The notes below the pieces were generated by a model. That model was not told the DNA's origin, ran no database searches, and saw nothing but the letters and a program-made list of their open reading frames with translations. Below, in pieces: positions 11,518 through 23,700 of a stretch of DNA of 64,000 nucleotides. Within the stretch, counting starts at the first letter, position 1. The number at the start of each line of letters is the position of its first letter. A program made the position numbers and the translations under genes. The DNA is from Malurus cyaneus samueli (taxonomy: Eukaryota > Chordata > Aves > Passeriformes > Maluridae), in contig CM019236.1 of assembly GCA_009741485.1 (NCBI GenBank), forward strand, positions 65,490,577-65,554,576. The letters are read 5' to 3'.

Positions 11518-11793
11518 TGATGACGCAACACGGAACCAGCCGACGTCTCGACGAAGTCTGAACCACACTCTTAGCTCACACGCCAACTCTCACTCAATCA
11601 AGCTTCCTCTTCCTTGATGCCAGCTTCTGGTAATCTGGCTGATTTTGGCCGACCACCAATTTATGAGGCCTTCCTAGGAGGAAACACTGCCGCCTGAACT
11701 GTGGCACCTCTAATTTGTCCTAAGGGCGAATGCGTCTGGTGTAGCACCACACCCCTGTTCGACGTGCAAACATCTGAAATGTGGTGTTACACA
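11518..11793. mobile_element. CpG-dense 276-bp element, possible LTR
   Basis: This short island holds at least ten CpG dinucleotides (clusters such as gccgacgtctcgacgaag and ttcgacgtgc) in a region that is otherwise almost CpG-free. It is bounded by a TG start (tgatgacgcaaca) and a CA end (gtggtgttacaca). On the minus strand a promoter-like cataaatt is followed by a CpG-rich segment ending tgcgtcatca, which recalls the R/U5 part of a short LTR. No target-site duplication is clear and the family is not recognised. Alternatives are a small CpG island or a recent insertion of another kind. Confidence 0.35.
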
Positions 11794-12513
11794 TGAGGCT
11801 ATTTAAAAGCTTCCCTAATTGGCACAGAGTCAAACAAATCAAATTGCATCGTTTCCAGGAAATGACTCAAAAAATCTAAGTCTGAAGATATAAGTGATGT
11901 GGCAAGTAAAGGGGTAAGAAAGTGCATTTTCACTCTAAATACTTTTCCATTTCTCAAAGAGAAAAAATTGCTAAACTTTGGCAGCATAGCAGAGGATGAC
12001 ATGTCTGTCAGTTACTTAAAAACTTATTAAATTAAACAGTTTAATTACATTTCCTCATGCATTTAGGAATGGGGCATAGACTGAGGGAACCTGTCAGTTT
12101 AAAGTAGCTCCACTACAGAAGAATATCACAAGCAGGATGAAGAAATTGTCAGGGATGTCCAGTTCAGTTAGACTACACAGTTGCACTTAGGGTCATATGG
12201 GTGCCTGGTGGAAGAATATAGTGATAAAATGAAGATGCTGAACTTCCAGGAAATTTAATAATTTTAATAAGGAACAAAAAGATTAGTTTAGACCTCTAAA
12301 GGAGATCAGGGAGTTTTGGGATGGGATGGCAGAAGTACGAACCAGTGGATAAAAACTCACTAATGCTACTCTTCATGGAATGGGACTTCCATTCACTGAA
12401 TTAATACTGAGGTTTCCCCATCAGAGAGTATAGTGAAATAAACTTCACTCCTAAGAAATAGTAACTTCCTTTGTGGAATACTTTAGAAATCTGTTTTTCA
12501 GATTCTACCATGG
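11794..12513. other. Noncoding sequence
   Basis: No gene or identifiable repeat. A 67-codon minus-strand frame at 11799-12002 has no recognisable features. Confidence 0.5.
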
Positions 12514-13649
12514 TGTGCTGGTTTTGGTGGAAAGAAAGTTAATTTTTCATGTCTCTCTCTTGTGGCTAGTACAGGACATTGTTTTGGATTTGTGCTGAAC
12601 ACACATTGATAATATAGAGATGTTTTTGATTTTGGCAAGCAGGAGGCTTGCCCAGAACCGAGGCATTTTCTACTTTTCATACACTTACCATGTTGATGAG
12701 AAAGTTAGGAGTCCATAGGACTTTGGGAGGAGACATAGCAAGGACAAGAAACCTAAACTGATACAGCAGTTTGATTTTGGCTAGGTTCCAGGTGCCCACT
12801 GAGCTGCTCTATCACTCCCTTTCCATGTATGGAAAGAGAAAAATAAGATGGAAAAAAAATAGTAGGTTAAAGTAAGCAATTTACTAAAGCAAAAAAAAAA
12901 AAAAAAAAGGAAAAGAGAAAGTCTGTGTGTCCATAAGCAAAGGTGAAAAGTTAATCTCTATTTCCCATCAGTAAGCAATATTCAGACTTCCCAGGCTTCA
13001 GCATATATCATGATTGCTCTGGAGGACAAATATTGCAGAATAATGAATATCCCTGTTCCTCCTTCTTCCTTTAGCTTTTATATCTATGGAGTATCGCTTT
13101 GGTTGATTTGGATAAGCTCACTTGCTTGTGTCCCCTCCAGCCCCTTGGTGAGGGGGGAAGATCAGAGGGATAGTTGTGCTCAGCAGAAGCCAAATTATGA
13201 GTGTGTTTTCAACACCTTTCCAGCTCCCCAGGCAAAACACAGCACTGTGAGGGCTGCTAAGGGAAAATGAACTCTGCCTCAGTCAGACGTAACACAGCTG
13301 CCCAAAGGGATGTTCCAGATCATGGGACAATTTGCTCAGATTATAAAGTGGGGGGAAGAAGAAAGAGAGAGACATTTGGAGTGATGTTCATCTTCCCAAG
13401 TAACCATTGGTATTGGGGCCCTGCTCTGTTGGAGATGGCTGAGCACCTCCCTGCCATGGGAAGCTGTGAATCAATTCCTTGTTTTGCTTTGAGTGTGTGT
13501 GTGCCTTTTGCTTTCCTTATCAGTCTGTCTCACCCTATGAATCTTTTAGCTTCCGATTCCCTCCCTTCCAACTCTCCCTGATCCTGCTGGTGTGAGAGTG
13601 AGCAAGTCCTTGTGGGGGCTTGATTGTTGGCTGGGGTTAAACCATGACC
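12514..13649 (+). mobile_element. Solo LTR of avian ERV, split by a nested LTR
   Basis: The left part (12514-12769) starts tgtgctggttttggtgg and includes ttttggatttgtgctga and gggaggagacatagcaaggac. The right part (13295-13649) contains cccaaagggatgttcca, a TATA box (ttataaa, 13341-13347), a ccatgggaagctgtgaat block, and the closing ggctggggttaaaccatgac. Together they are the two halves of the common avian LTR family whose start is also seen at 880. Removing 12770-13294 puts the halves in consensus order. The flanks catgg (12509-12513) and caagg (13650-13654) agree at 4 of 5 positions, as expected for a target-site duplication. The TATA box gives plus orientation. Host sequence surrounds it, so it is a solo LTR. 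Confidence 0.8.
12770..13294. mobile_element. Second LTR nested inside the first
   Basis: About 525 bp, beginning near tttgattttggctaggttcc (TG at 12772) and including the tgctctatcactccct block typical of another avian LTR family. It ends gtcagacgtaaca. The hexamers cagcag (12764-12769) and cagctg (13295-13300) on either side agree at 5 of 6 positions, a plausible target-site duplication made inside the host LTR. It includes an A18 run at 12891-12908 that may have grown after insertion. Orientation is not determined. The open frame at 13010-13270 is not a gene. Confidence 0.65.
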
Positions 13650-16600
13650 CAAGGTTATATGAGGGGGAGAGAGGCTGAGGGGTGTGTGAGGAGGACAGAT
13701 TCAAAAAAATTTTGAAATTTGCCACTGGAAAAAAAAAAGAAAAAGAAAAAAAACTGCTGGCATCAGTCTCTTGCTCTTTTATCTTTTCCTTCCTGATCTA
13801 TTATTTGATTAATGACAAATTGTGCAGATGACAAATAAATTTAAATAGTCGTAAATTAATTTAATGCTCAAGTATGTGGGAGACTGATAATATTAGTGGA
13901 ATCAGACAAAACTTCGGCAGGCATTGTGCAAGATTTTCCACATGGCTCTGCCAGAGCAATTAAATCCTTAGCACACCTACTAATATTCCAAGCACAGGCT
14001 CTTTTGATTTGTAAATATGACAAAAATTGCATTTATCCCACAAACTGTGTAGATTAAAATAACAGGAATTCAATGACATGCAAATACCATGCTTCATGTC
14101 AGGCAAATAGATTGGAGGATGCTTGAACATGGGTCTCCTCACATAAGTGGTTCCTTGTACAAGTGGTCTGGCTGTGTCCAATCCGCATGTAAGCAGGCAA
14201 GGTGAACAGATCTGGAAAAAAAAAACATATGGCTGTCTTTCTGCTTCCCAAAATATTCTGCAGCTGCAACTTCTTGCCCCTCAATGAATCTGTGTGCATC
14301 CCCCCAGGACAGCTACTTTCTCTGACCTCCCTCAAAGACAAGGAGATGACAAGAATCAGTCAAGGTTTTCATAATCCTCCAGTAACGGCCAAAGTTCCTC
14401 AACCCCTAAAGACATACCTACACCCTGTAAATAATCACTTCATCAGAGCTGCTGCACTGGTAACACTAACTGTTTCTGCGTGGAATTCTTACTAAGAGTG
14501 ATCCAGCCATGAGGAAAAGTACAGAGGACTACTAAGATTGCCTAGTCTCCTTCATCTTCACATCTACATGGAGTCACTAGACAGTCTCTACAAATGCTGC
14601 AGAAACTCTTTGGTAAAAATCCTGCCCAATGCTGGGAATCTCTAATGGATTTCTAAGGGATTTCTAATGGATCTGAGACTAGTATTATCCCATTATCAAT
14701 GTTCAATCACTTCAGTAGGAATCATTAGAGCATTGAATCAGCTACAAAGATATATTATGGGTAGGAGAAGAATCAGGTGGCTGATAATGTGGGGGAAAAG
14801 AATGAAATAGGAATGATAATATGAAAGATATATTGAAAGTATAATAACTTAGCATTCAATGAAGTTCTATCTGTGTCATATTTGGCAACCATTTATATAT
14901 TTGCCTCAATTTCTTGAATTTATTGATTGAGGAAGAAACCAAATAATCTAGAATACAGTGCTCCATGGCCAAATCATGGCCAAATCAGTCTCTCTGTTGT
15001 ACTACTAAATTAAAGGCAACAAACCCTGAGCCATGGTCAAATCAAAATGGAACACCTGTCTCTCATTTATTCTGAGTTTTCAACTGAAAATGAAGTCTTA
15101 AATTTTACAGGTGAAAATTTTGTAATTTGTCCCAACAACACTTCCCCATTCTGACCAACTTAACAGCAGCAAAGCTAAGAAGAGCAAAAGCAACCTCAAA
15201 AGATCAGCCTCTTGCTCTAGCCCTCATGGCTTCTGAACTCAATAGTAAGGTTATTAAAACAAAACTAAACAAAAAATACAGAATTATGTCAGGAGCACAC
15301 TGTTGAAACTGCTGCCATCCATCCCCAAGCACCCTTCCATCCCCCATAGCAATAAAAAACAAAATATGGCAGAAATATTTACTCTTAGTAGACTAATGAA
15401 AGAAATGAGGATTACTCATCCTCACGTAACAGTTTTTAGCAGCCCTAAAAACCATCTTTCCCTGGTTGCAATATTTTCCTCTGCTTCTCTGATATTCCTA
15501 AATAAATCATCATGAAGCGATGAACTCATTTCTCACTTTGGTAGAAGCCTGATTTTCCCTAGTAAATACTGGAGGCTTTCCTGGGGACAAGTGAGAAAGT
15601 TCAGGGTGTACCAGAGCCTGGATTTCTAGCTCTGAAGGCAAGTCTGATGATCTAAAGCAGAGTAAAACTTCAGCACTAAAAAGAAAAGGATCCCTAGTAT
15701 GGATGACCAATCAGGAAAAATTCACAGAACAAGAGCCCAGACCATACGCAACCTCATCAATGGAGCACTTCAGCACAAAGACTGAGGCATCCCGTGTGCT
15801 CTGATATCGTGCTTCCAGGCCTCCATCAAAATTGGGGAGGACCAGCAGTCAGGGCCTCTGCAAACCTTTCACCTCTGCAGCAGACAGCCTGGAAGCCCTG
15901 GGATCACTGACATGACCTGAATCTCCCAGGCCTGCCAACCAAGCTGTTGGGAAGGTGGATGAGTGGCAGCAACTCTGCTGAGTTTCTGACAGAAAATATG
16001 AGAAAAACTGCATGTTTCCATAGAACATATAAATTTTATCAATGTGGCATTTTCCAGCACAACCATTTTTCCACCATGACATTTTTGTCTCTCATTTGTT
16101 AGTGCCATAATGCTCGGGGTTTTTTTTTTTGGATATTCCCCTCACCCCAGACCTCTAACTGACCAGCCTCGCCTTTTGTTTGCTGTCTTCAGCCACTGCA
16201 AGGTGTGGTGTGCACAGGGGACAATGAGGAAGCACTCCCACCTAAATACTGGACTGAAGGAAGGATGCTTCCTCTGTCTCACCTCACAATTCACCCTTTT
16301 CAATCCTAAATTTGCAGGTGCATCTTGGCACCCAAGAAAATGTCAATTGTGTGAAAAATTCAGTTAGTGTGTCAAGGTATTCCTGAAATAATTTCATCAT
16401 GAATACTCCTCAACACATACTGCCTGCTTTAACATGGTGTTCTCTGCCATAGGAGTGACCAGGGCTATGCTAGTCATTCTGAGTCTTAAAAAAAGGTGCA
16501 AAATAAAAAAGAAAATAAAAAAAACTCAGCTCATATTAATGTGGATTTACGGAAGAGAAGATATGCTCTGTTAGTTGCAATTGCAAGTTACATGTTTCCT

Positions 16601-19147
16601 TAAATAAAGAGCTTTCATACGAGAAGTCATAGCTCCTCATTACTCTCATGTTGGCTAACATAAAGGCATCAGTTGTCGGTGGCTTCTCTGCTGCAGGATA
16701 TTATTGTGGCAAATTCTGATTCTAAGCTTATTTTGATGAAGATTATTATTAGAATAAAATTACAAGGGTCACCAATATTCATGTCTATGACAAACTGACT
16801 ACCTGCTAAGGAAGGGAATACAATTCAATTTTTAATAGGAAAAAAACAAAACAAGCTTGAGAAATAGGAAATTCTGATTCCGGTTCTGACAGTGACTTCT
16901 TCCGCAGATTTGGGAAGAGCGCTTGAGTTCTTTCTGTCACGAATCAATAATTAACTCCCTCTTTTGGGTCTTTGAATGATTGATTTTGTTAATGATTTTA
17001 AAGTGCTTTGCTAATGAAATCCAAACATAAAAATCAGCTGTCTCATAACAACATCAGAGGTTTTATTTCCTTATTTTGTGCTAAAGCACCACATGCTGAA
17101 CGTCATTGTGACATTGTAATTACTTCCTTATTTATTTATTTATTTATTTATTTATAAAAGTCTCAGAATATTAATCTATAATACACTTTTCAGGTTCCAT
17201 GTTTCCCCACCATTTGCAAGCAGGTAATTTCTACTGTAGGAATTATTGTGGTAAGAATACAATAGATATTTGGTTCTCAGATTAATGCTGTGGCAGAATC
17301 TGACACTTAAATTGTTAGATCCCAAAACAGTTGCTTCAGCAGATAAAAATTATATTGTTTGGAAATACCCACAGAATTTACAGCAAAGGCATATATTTGA
17401 CCAATAGAAGTTTTTCTGCACTCTCCAAACATTATCATATTGCAAAACTAAAATTCTGTCTCTTTTTGCTATTTAATAATAAGATCCCCTCCAAAACTAA
17501 CACCTTCTGAATGTGTGGCTGACAATGAACTCAGGAAGAAACCAAAATCACAAATACTCAGGTACAAAGCAGGTTGGAATTTGCTTTTACCCAGTGCCCT
17601 TAAACTGATCAGTTCATAGTTTCCCCTCAGTTTTTTATTATTTTTTACTACTTTTTATTCCTTTCCGAGTTTCATCATGGAACAAATGTTGAGTTTCTCT
17701 CTCATGTGAGATTATCTTGATATAGGTCATCTGGTTTAGAATGTCCTCGATAAAGAAAAATCTCTTTAACAGCTTTCCTGCTCAAAAACATGTAGTTTCA
17801 AATATGTCTTGGGTCTAGATCTCAGCTTTATACAAATACCCTCATCCAGAGCTCTCTCTGCTTAGACTGATAATGCTTATTCCGCTTTGGAGTCAAATGT
17901 CTCACGAAAGACTTATTCAGCTAGCGGAATTTATTTCACATAAAAACAGTTACAAAAAAATTTAATCTCAATGACCATCACCTTTCTTCCTATAAATCAC
18001 AGAGCTGACATTTTAACAGTTCTTCTTGAACACTGTCATCTGTTACATTTTGGCTGAAGTGAAAACATAGGTCAAAAACATTTTCTGTGGATCTACATGT
18101 ACAGGGGAATTGATGTGAATAATGTCTTCTCTGAGCCATCATCTGACTTGGGAGACGTGCACATATTTCAAGGACTGTGAAAACTCTGTGTGAACACAGT
18201 GTCTTTCTGAACACAAAGAGGAAAAATAATCCACACTTCATCCTAGAAGCCCAGTATATCTGAAGGCAGTTCTGGATCTTGGGAAGTTGATGATATCTGT
18301 ACACTTACACATATACAGTCCTGATATGACTCTGGTATGGCACTCCAGCATTTTAGTGAGATTAAACCATATATCCCCAGTGCTACCTTAAGCACTTAAG
18401 TTAGGCACTGATCTGAAAACTCTTTATCAAGAACTTTCCCCACATCTGTTATCCATAAGATATCTTAGAGTATATCTTATGAAAATGCAATAAATTATCA
18501 TGTTATTAACAAGGAATTAGATAAGATACAGATAATATTTTGAACTAATAACAATAATTTCTCACTGTTATGGATCAGGCGATATTTAAAAAAAAAAAAA
18601 CAAAACCCTAAATTGTGTTATTTGTAGCAGATGTGGTTTTGGCATTCGACATTGAGAATCATGGTTTTGTAAAGTTTTGGGAAGCTCCTAATGTTTAACT
18701 TCAATGATTCTTGTGAACAGTTCACCTCCTGTCTTACATGGTGCATCGTGAGTGGGGAGAAGAGGCAGGAGATGTGATCTGAAGACAAGGCATCTTTGCA
18801 TTTGAGAATGTGACTTACAGTCATTGTCACAGTGTCAGGAGGAGGTCCTGGCACACAGCAGAGATAACAAAAAAAATCCTCTAAGAAAAGGAGTATCTGA
18901 TGCTGAACAATGCACAAACCTTTGCAGAGAGACGGAGGTCAAATGCAATGGCTGAATAGAGGAAATAACTATAAAAAGTTATAATAAAGTATTACAAGCA
19001 ACTAACACTGCTGAATGGTGTGCTGAGACCAAGCTCAGCTGATTAGGAATATACTCAATTTGTCACAGGAAGCTCAATTATTTTAAAGAAAATGATAACC
19101 TCTGTAGAAAAATAAACAAACAAAAATAAACCAAAAACAAAACAAAA
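13650..19147. other. Noncoding sequence, largely unique
   Basis: I recognise no gene in these 5.5 kb. Simple features are T11 at 16120-16130, a (TTTA)n microsatellite at about 17128-17154 and A13 at 18588-18600. The longest frames (13960-14341 minus, 17990-18304 minus, 18618-18917 minus) have no domain-like content. The stretch at about 16900-17100 contains homeodomain-like TAAT motifs and could be a conserved noncoding element, but that cannot be tested here. Confidence 0.45.
17128..17154. repeat. (TTTA)n microsatellite
   Basis: About six uninterrupted TTTA units. A simple tandem repeat with no known role. Confidence 0.9.
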
Positions 19148-19180
19148 GGGGTGGGGGGGGAGGGGGGGAAGGGGGGGGGG
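19148..19180 (+). repeat. G-rich homopurine tract
   Basis: Runs of G4, G8, G7 and G10 are separated only by T, A and AA. Four closely spaced G-runs meet the usual definition of a potential G-quadruplex. The tract marks the place where sequence character changes sharply, as discussed in the findings. Confidence 0.9.
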
Positions 19181-20309
19181 AAATAAGGAGGTAAAGAAAA
19201 AAATTTAAAAATTCCTGAATAAATGGAAAGATGCAGCCCGGGCTGTACAGTGTCCACATCAGCTCATTCCTTTTTGGACACGTGTTTTACACTTTGTAGA
19301 TCTTCGCTATGTTTATTAGATGATTGGATAATATAATTGAATAAAATGACAATATAGGAAATTAGCATATAAGATCGCATCATTGAATCGAATAGCCATA
19401 ATATAGATATATTTAAAATATTATAATTAATACCAAAAAAACAATTAAATAATTAAATATTAAAGGCAATTAGCGTCGCGAAAAATACACAAATATAACA
19501 CAATTCACAACAACCACCATAAATAAAAACACAAAAAACAGCCATATATAAATTTAAATAAATTTTACACACAAAAGCCAACCCCCCAAAGATAAAAAAA
19601 AAAATTATCTTCAAAATATCGAATTAAAAAATACCATATATTCATTTATAATCAAAGATTAAATTAATAAATAAAAGATGTAATTAATATATAAATTCAA
19701 AAAGATTTACATTAAATTTAATAATATATAAATGAAAAAAAAAAAAAACTAAAAGAATTATTATTTAAAATAATCATTTGTTAAATAGAATTTTGAAAAT
19801 TTAAATAAAAAATAAATTTAATAAGAAAAAAATATAAGAAATCAAATAGACTAATATTTTAAAAAACAAAAATGCGAAGAGTACGGTTCAAGAATCTGTG
19901 CTTACTAAACTGGAGCGACCTGGGCCGGTAGATAAATGCTGTACCGATTTGCGACTTTATCTGTTTCGTCATGCCATTCACATATAATAATTTACATCCT
20001 GTGCATGAATGTTACTGAATATTTCAAGGGATGAGACATTGATATTTGTACACTAGTCAGCTGGTGTGGGCTGTGCCTTGTGTTGTTATATACGGTATAA
20101 CCCTCTCATCTCAACCCATTTCATTCCACTGATCTCTCTAGCTGTTAGACTAGTGGAAACGGAATTCCCGGTCACCACTCAGCTCTGCTCTCTACAGGGA
20201 GGGACCTCTTAATTGATGTAGAATTCTGTGTAATGAAGAGCTAGTATTTACTAAGGGCCATGATAACTATTGGTTACACAGTCCCAACCAGCATATGAAC
20301 CAGAGAAGA

Positions 20310-20775
20310 ACAACAATAGCATCGAGATCATTATAAATCAGAATAGAACATGCGAGATTGGAAGGATCCAAGAGGTCACCAGAGATCAACTCACTGACTG
20401 AATGGGACAATTTTTACAACTACCGGAACACCCACCATTAAAGATCGTACCATGGAGATGCCAATTGGTACCAAAGACCATTGAACTGTCCTGTCAGGAG
20501 CCTACAGTGCTGTGACCCACTATCCTCTGAGGGCGTTCCATAGGACCCAAACAACTCTCTGGGTGAAGAGAACCATTCCCAAAGAACTAACTTACTAAAT
20601 ACAGTTTATATCTATGCGTTTCCGCCAGTCCCTGCTTGATGGTCATGAGAGAAAGAGATACAAGATTATGCACCTTCCTGTTGCTTCCTCCCCCCTGGGA
20701 GAGAAGAAGATCACAACAAGATGATCCTAAAAGATCATTCGCTGCCACCTGCAAGCTCTGCAACTTTGTGGCAGG
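20310..20775 (-). mobile_element. Degraded CR1 LINE 3' fragment (minus strand)
   Basis: On the plus strand the order of blocks is that of a reverse-complemented CR1 3' end: an atcaTtataaatcagaatag start (CR1 tail, usually repeated ATTCTATG on the other strand), gattggaaggatccaagagg, a ggtgaagagaaccattccc block and cctgttgcttcctcccc. Each block departs from the remembered consensus at many positions, more than is usual for readable bird CR1 copies. That reflects either great age or poor base quality in this block. Confidence 0.6.
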
Positions 20776-23700
20776 ATAAAAACTCTTAACCTAGAGCCCA
20801 CAACGGATTATAGCTCTAGCTTTTGTCATTGAACAATCACATATTAATATAGATTATGAATGAAAACCATAAAATTAATTTATCACCGAGCAAATAATTG
20901 TTGTTACTGTGCAAAATATGTTCACGAAATTATCAGAGGAATGGGCGAAGGAAAGATCAAAGGATAGATATGACTGGAGGGAATATAATTTTGATAGCTG
21001 ATAGAGTATTTGAAGTCTACATAAATACATAAAGAACTTGTGGAATTTTTAACTATCTTGAATCATGGATACTTTCTGACCAGAGAGCGAAGGCTGGGAG
21101 GTTGGAAACTATGCGCAGACCTGAATGAAGAAGTATAAAAGAAATCTCACTAGTTCTTGAAGCATCATAACTATTTATCCCCCCCATATTTATCACTTTT
21201 ATATGGGAAATAAATAATGCAGTTGCAACAAAGCAAACTAGCTTAAAAGATCAACACAGATAAACAGATAGCAAGGGACCAAAAATACAAATCCATTGTA
21301 CCTTCTTTAATCAGCAAAGCATAAAAATCAAATTTTAAAACTGATGAGAGGACATTTTTGATATGCAAAAATCACAACTTTTTGTTATGGTATAAAGAAA
21401 AAAAAAATAATCATGCTTGATTGCAATTTCTAGTGTTTTAATGTAAGGTTATTAGAAATAAATTTTATTTAAAAATAGTATTTTTGGTTATATATCTCTC
21501 TCGAAATTTATATATTTTTCTGTCCATATAAAATCCTTAAAAAAACACACGGTGAAAGGAAAGATGAGGAATTAAAAAATAGAAATGAAAATATGATATA
21601 GTAGAATTTTATGTAATATTCTAAATATATTTATATACAAATATGCCTTACTTACATCTTGAATAGCTCATTTCTATGCAGAGTTATTTGATCACGCAAA
21701 TAAGTGGTATTAGATAATCAATAAAAGTCTCTCATGTCTGGAATGTTTTTAATGTCTAAAATGTCTTATTCTATAAAAGAAAAGGAGAAGTCTAAGGATA
21801 TTTGTTCGAGTTTTTACTATGGGAGTCACCTTGCTAACTTCTTTGCTATCTGTCTTGAGAATTAATTTAAAAAAAGCATAGATTATAGCTTTTGCATGAC
21901 TGCGATTAAAATTTCAAAAAAAGGTTGGATAAAGAAAAGTGAGGTTAACTTAGATTACAGAGAATATCTATTTTACTTTTCATCATTCTGCAGCGATGGT
22001 TATCAAAACAAAAAACTTCCCAGTCCTGCTTGACTAAACTGATCAGGAAAAGTATCTCTAAGCTAATTTGAAACATAGACTAGTTTAAATTATATTTATT
22101 TTACTTAACATAGTTCTTGATGTCGTTGATTTATCAATGATAACTATCAGTCACAGCCATAATCATCCCTCAGTTCATTATATAAATAACATCACAATAT
22201 TTTTATTAATAGCCTTTTCAAAACCAATACGTCTTTATTATTCACTCTGAGTGAATTACCAAACATAACATTGCCTCAGCTGATGAATTTTTTATGTTTC
22301 ATTCAAACAATAAATTTAAGTTCAAGACAAAAGCATATTTCAATTGTACTAAACAACATGTAGTGCTCTGAAGAGAAATATGTATAGTGTTTTATTAATG
22401 AACTTTTAATACTGTCCAAATTATAAAAATGGTGATAAAGCTAAGAAAGCAGCATGGTCAGAGAGCACAGATGATGAAACATTTTGGTATGTCATTTAAG
22501 ATAGATCTATTATCATTTCATACAACCAAGGTTCGGAAGACAAGACAGATCGAAGAGAATCATACAAATTCTTTTCACAATTTCACAACTGACCAAAAAC
22601 AGAAAACAATAAGGTGTCCTTAGAAACATTGCATTTAAGTCCGTGGGCAGGGAGCCGATTGGATACTCTTTGGTCAGCTCCCGACGGGCATGCCATGTTT
22701 ACTCAGAAGCCCAACAGCCACATAATTTATATATAATTTTAATGTAGTACTAAAAGAGGTGGTCACAAGCAGGACCAGCGTTGCCCTGTGCATCCTGAGG
22801 ATTCCTTTACCAAACCAGGCAGTTCTAGTACTTGAATATATAGAATATGATTTATGACCCTTATGCTAAAATCTTTTCCCCATTCTTTATAGTTGTGTAC
22901 ACTCCCCTTCAGCGTCACGTCAATCCCGTTTCACACCGCCCTTCGCCGCTGGGCTGGTGTTACACCCGGCCTATTCTTTCTCAACTTCATCCAAGTGACT
23001 GAAACATTTAGGAGGGAGCAGTGACTAGTGGGAAAGTGTTAATTTTTTTTAATATGTTGTTTCTTGATATCAAAAAATAAAATTAAAAAATAAATTTGTT
23101 TGTATATCTTTATAGTATATTGATTGAAAAAGAAGATAATGATTATCATTCTGCTATCGTTTAGTAAAATAAATAGAGTACATAAAATTGCAAATAATAT
23201 ATACAGGGTCTCATCCCGGCTCTTCAGCAAGTGTGCCACAGCTGTAAGCAAGTGCCTGGCGATGTATAGTATACAGTCACAGCTATCCTGCTTTGAAAAT
23301 ACACAGTGTTGTTAAACCTATAATAATTTTACTTATCCTGTAGTTACTACAATTTATTAAAGTTGATATCTTTTTAACTACTATCGAGCTGCCTCACATG
23401 GGGTGTAAATTTCGATTGTTGGATAGGATTTTATATGATGGCAGACCTTGGGTGGAATAAAGGAATATGAATAGATCAATAGATCAAGCAAGGCAAGAAT
23501 CGCGTATAATACTTGAATTATGAAATGCTTAAGAAGAAAACAAAAAAGCATTAAAAAATCGATACTGAATCGGCTTCTAGCTCCTGCTAGGACTCACACC
23601 TCTCATGTTAACAGTTCACTGTTAACAGTAGATGATTTGTCCATAGGTTATTATGTTATATGTTATCCTGGCAGGTCTACAATAAAATGGAAAGCAATTT

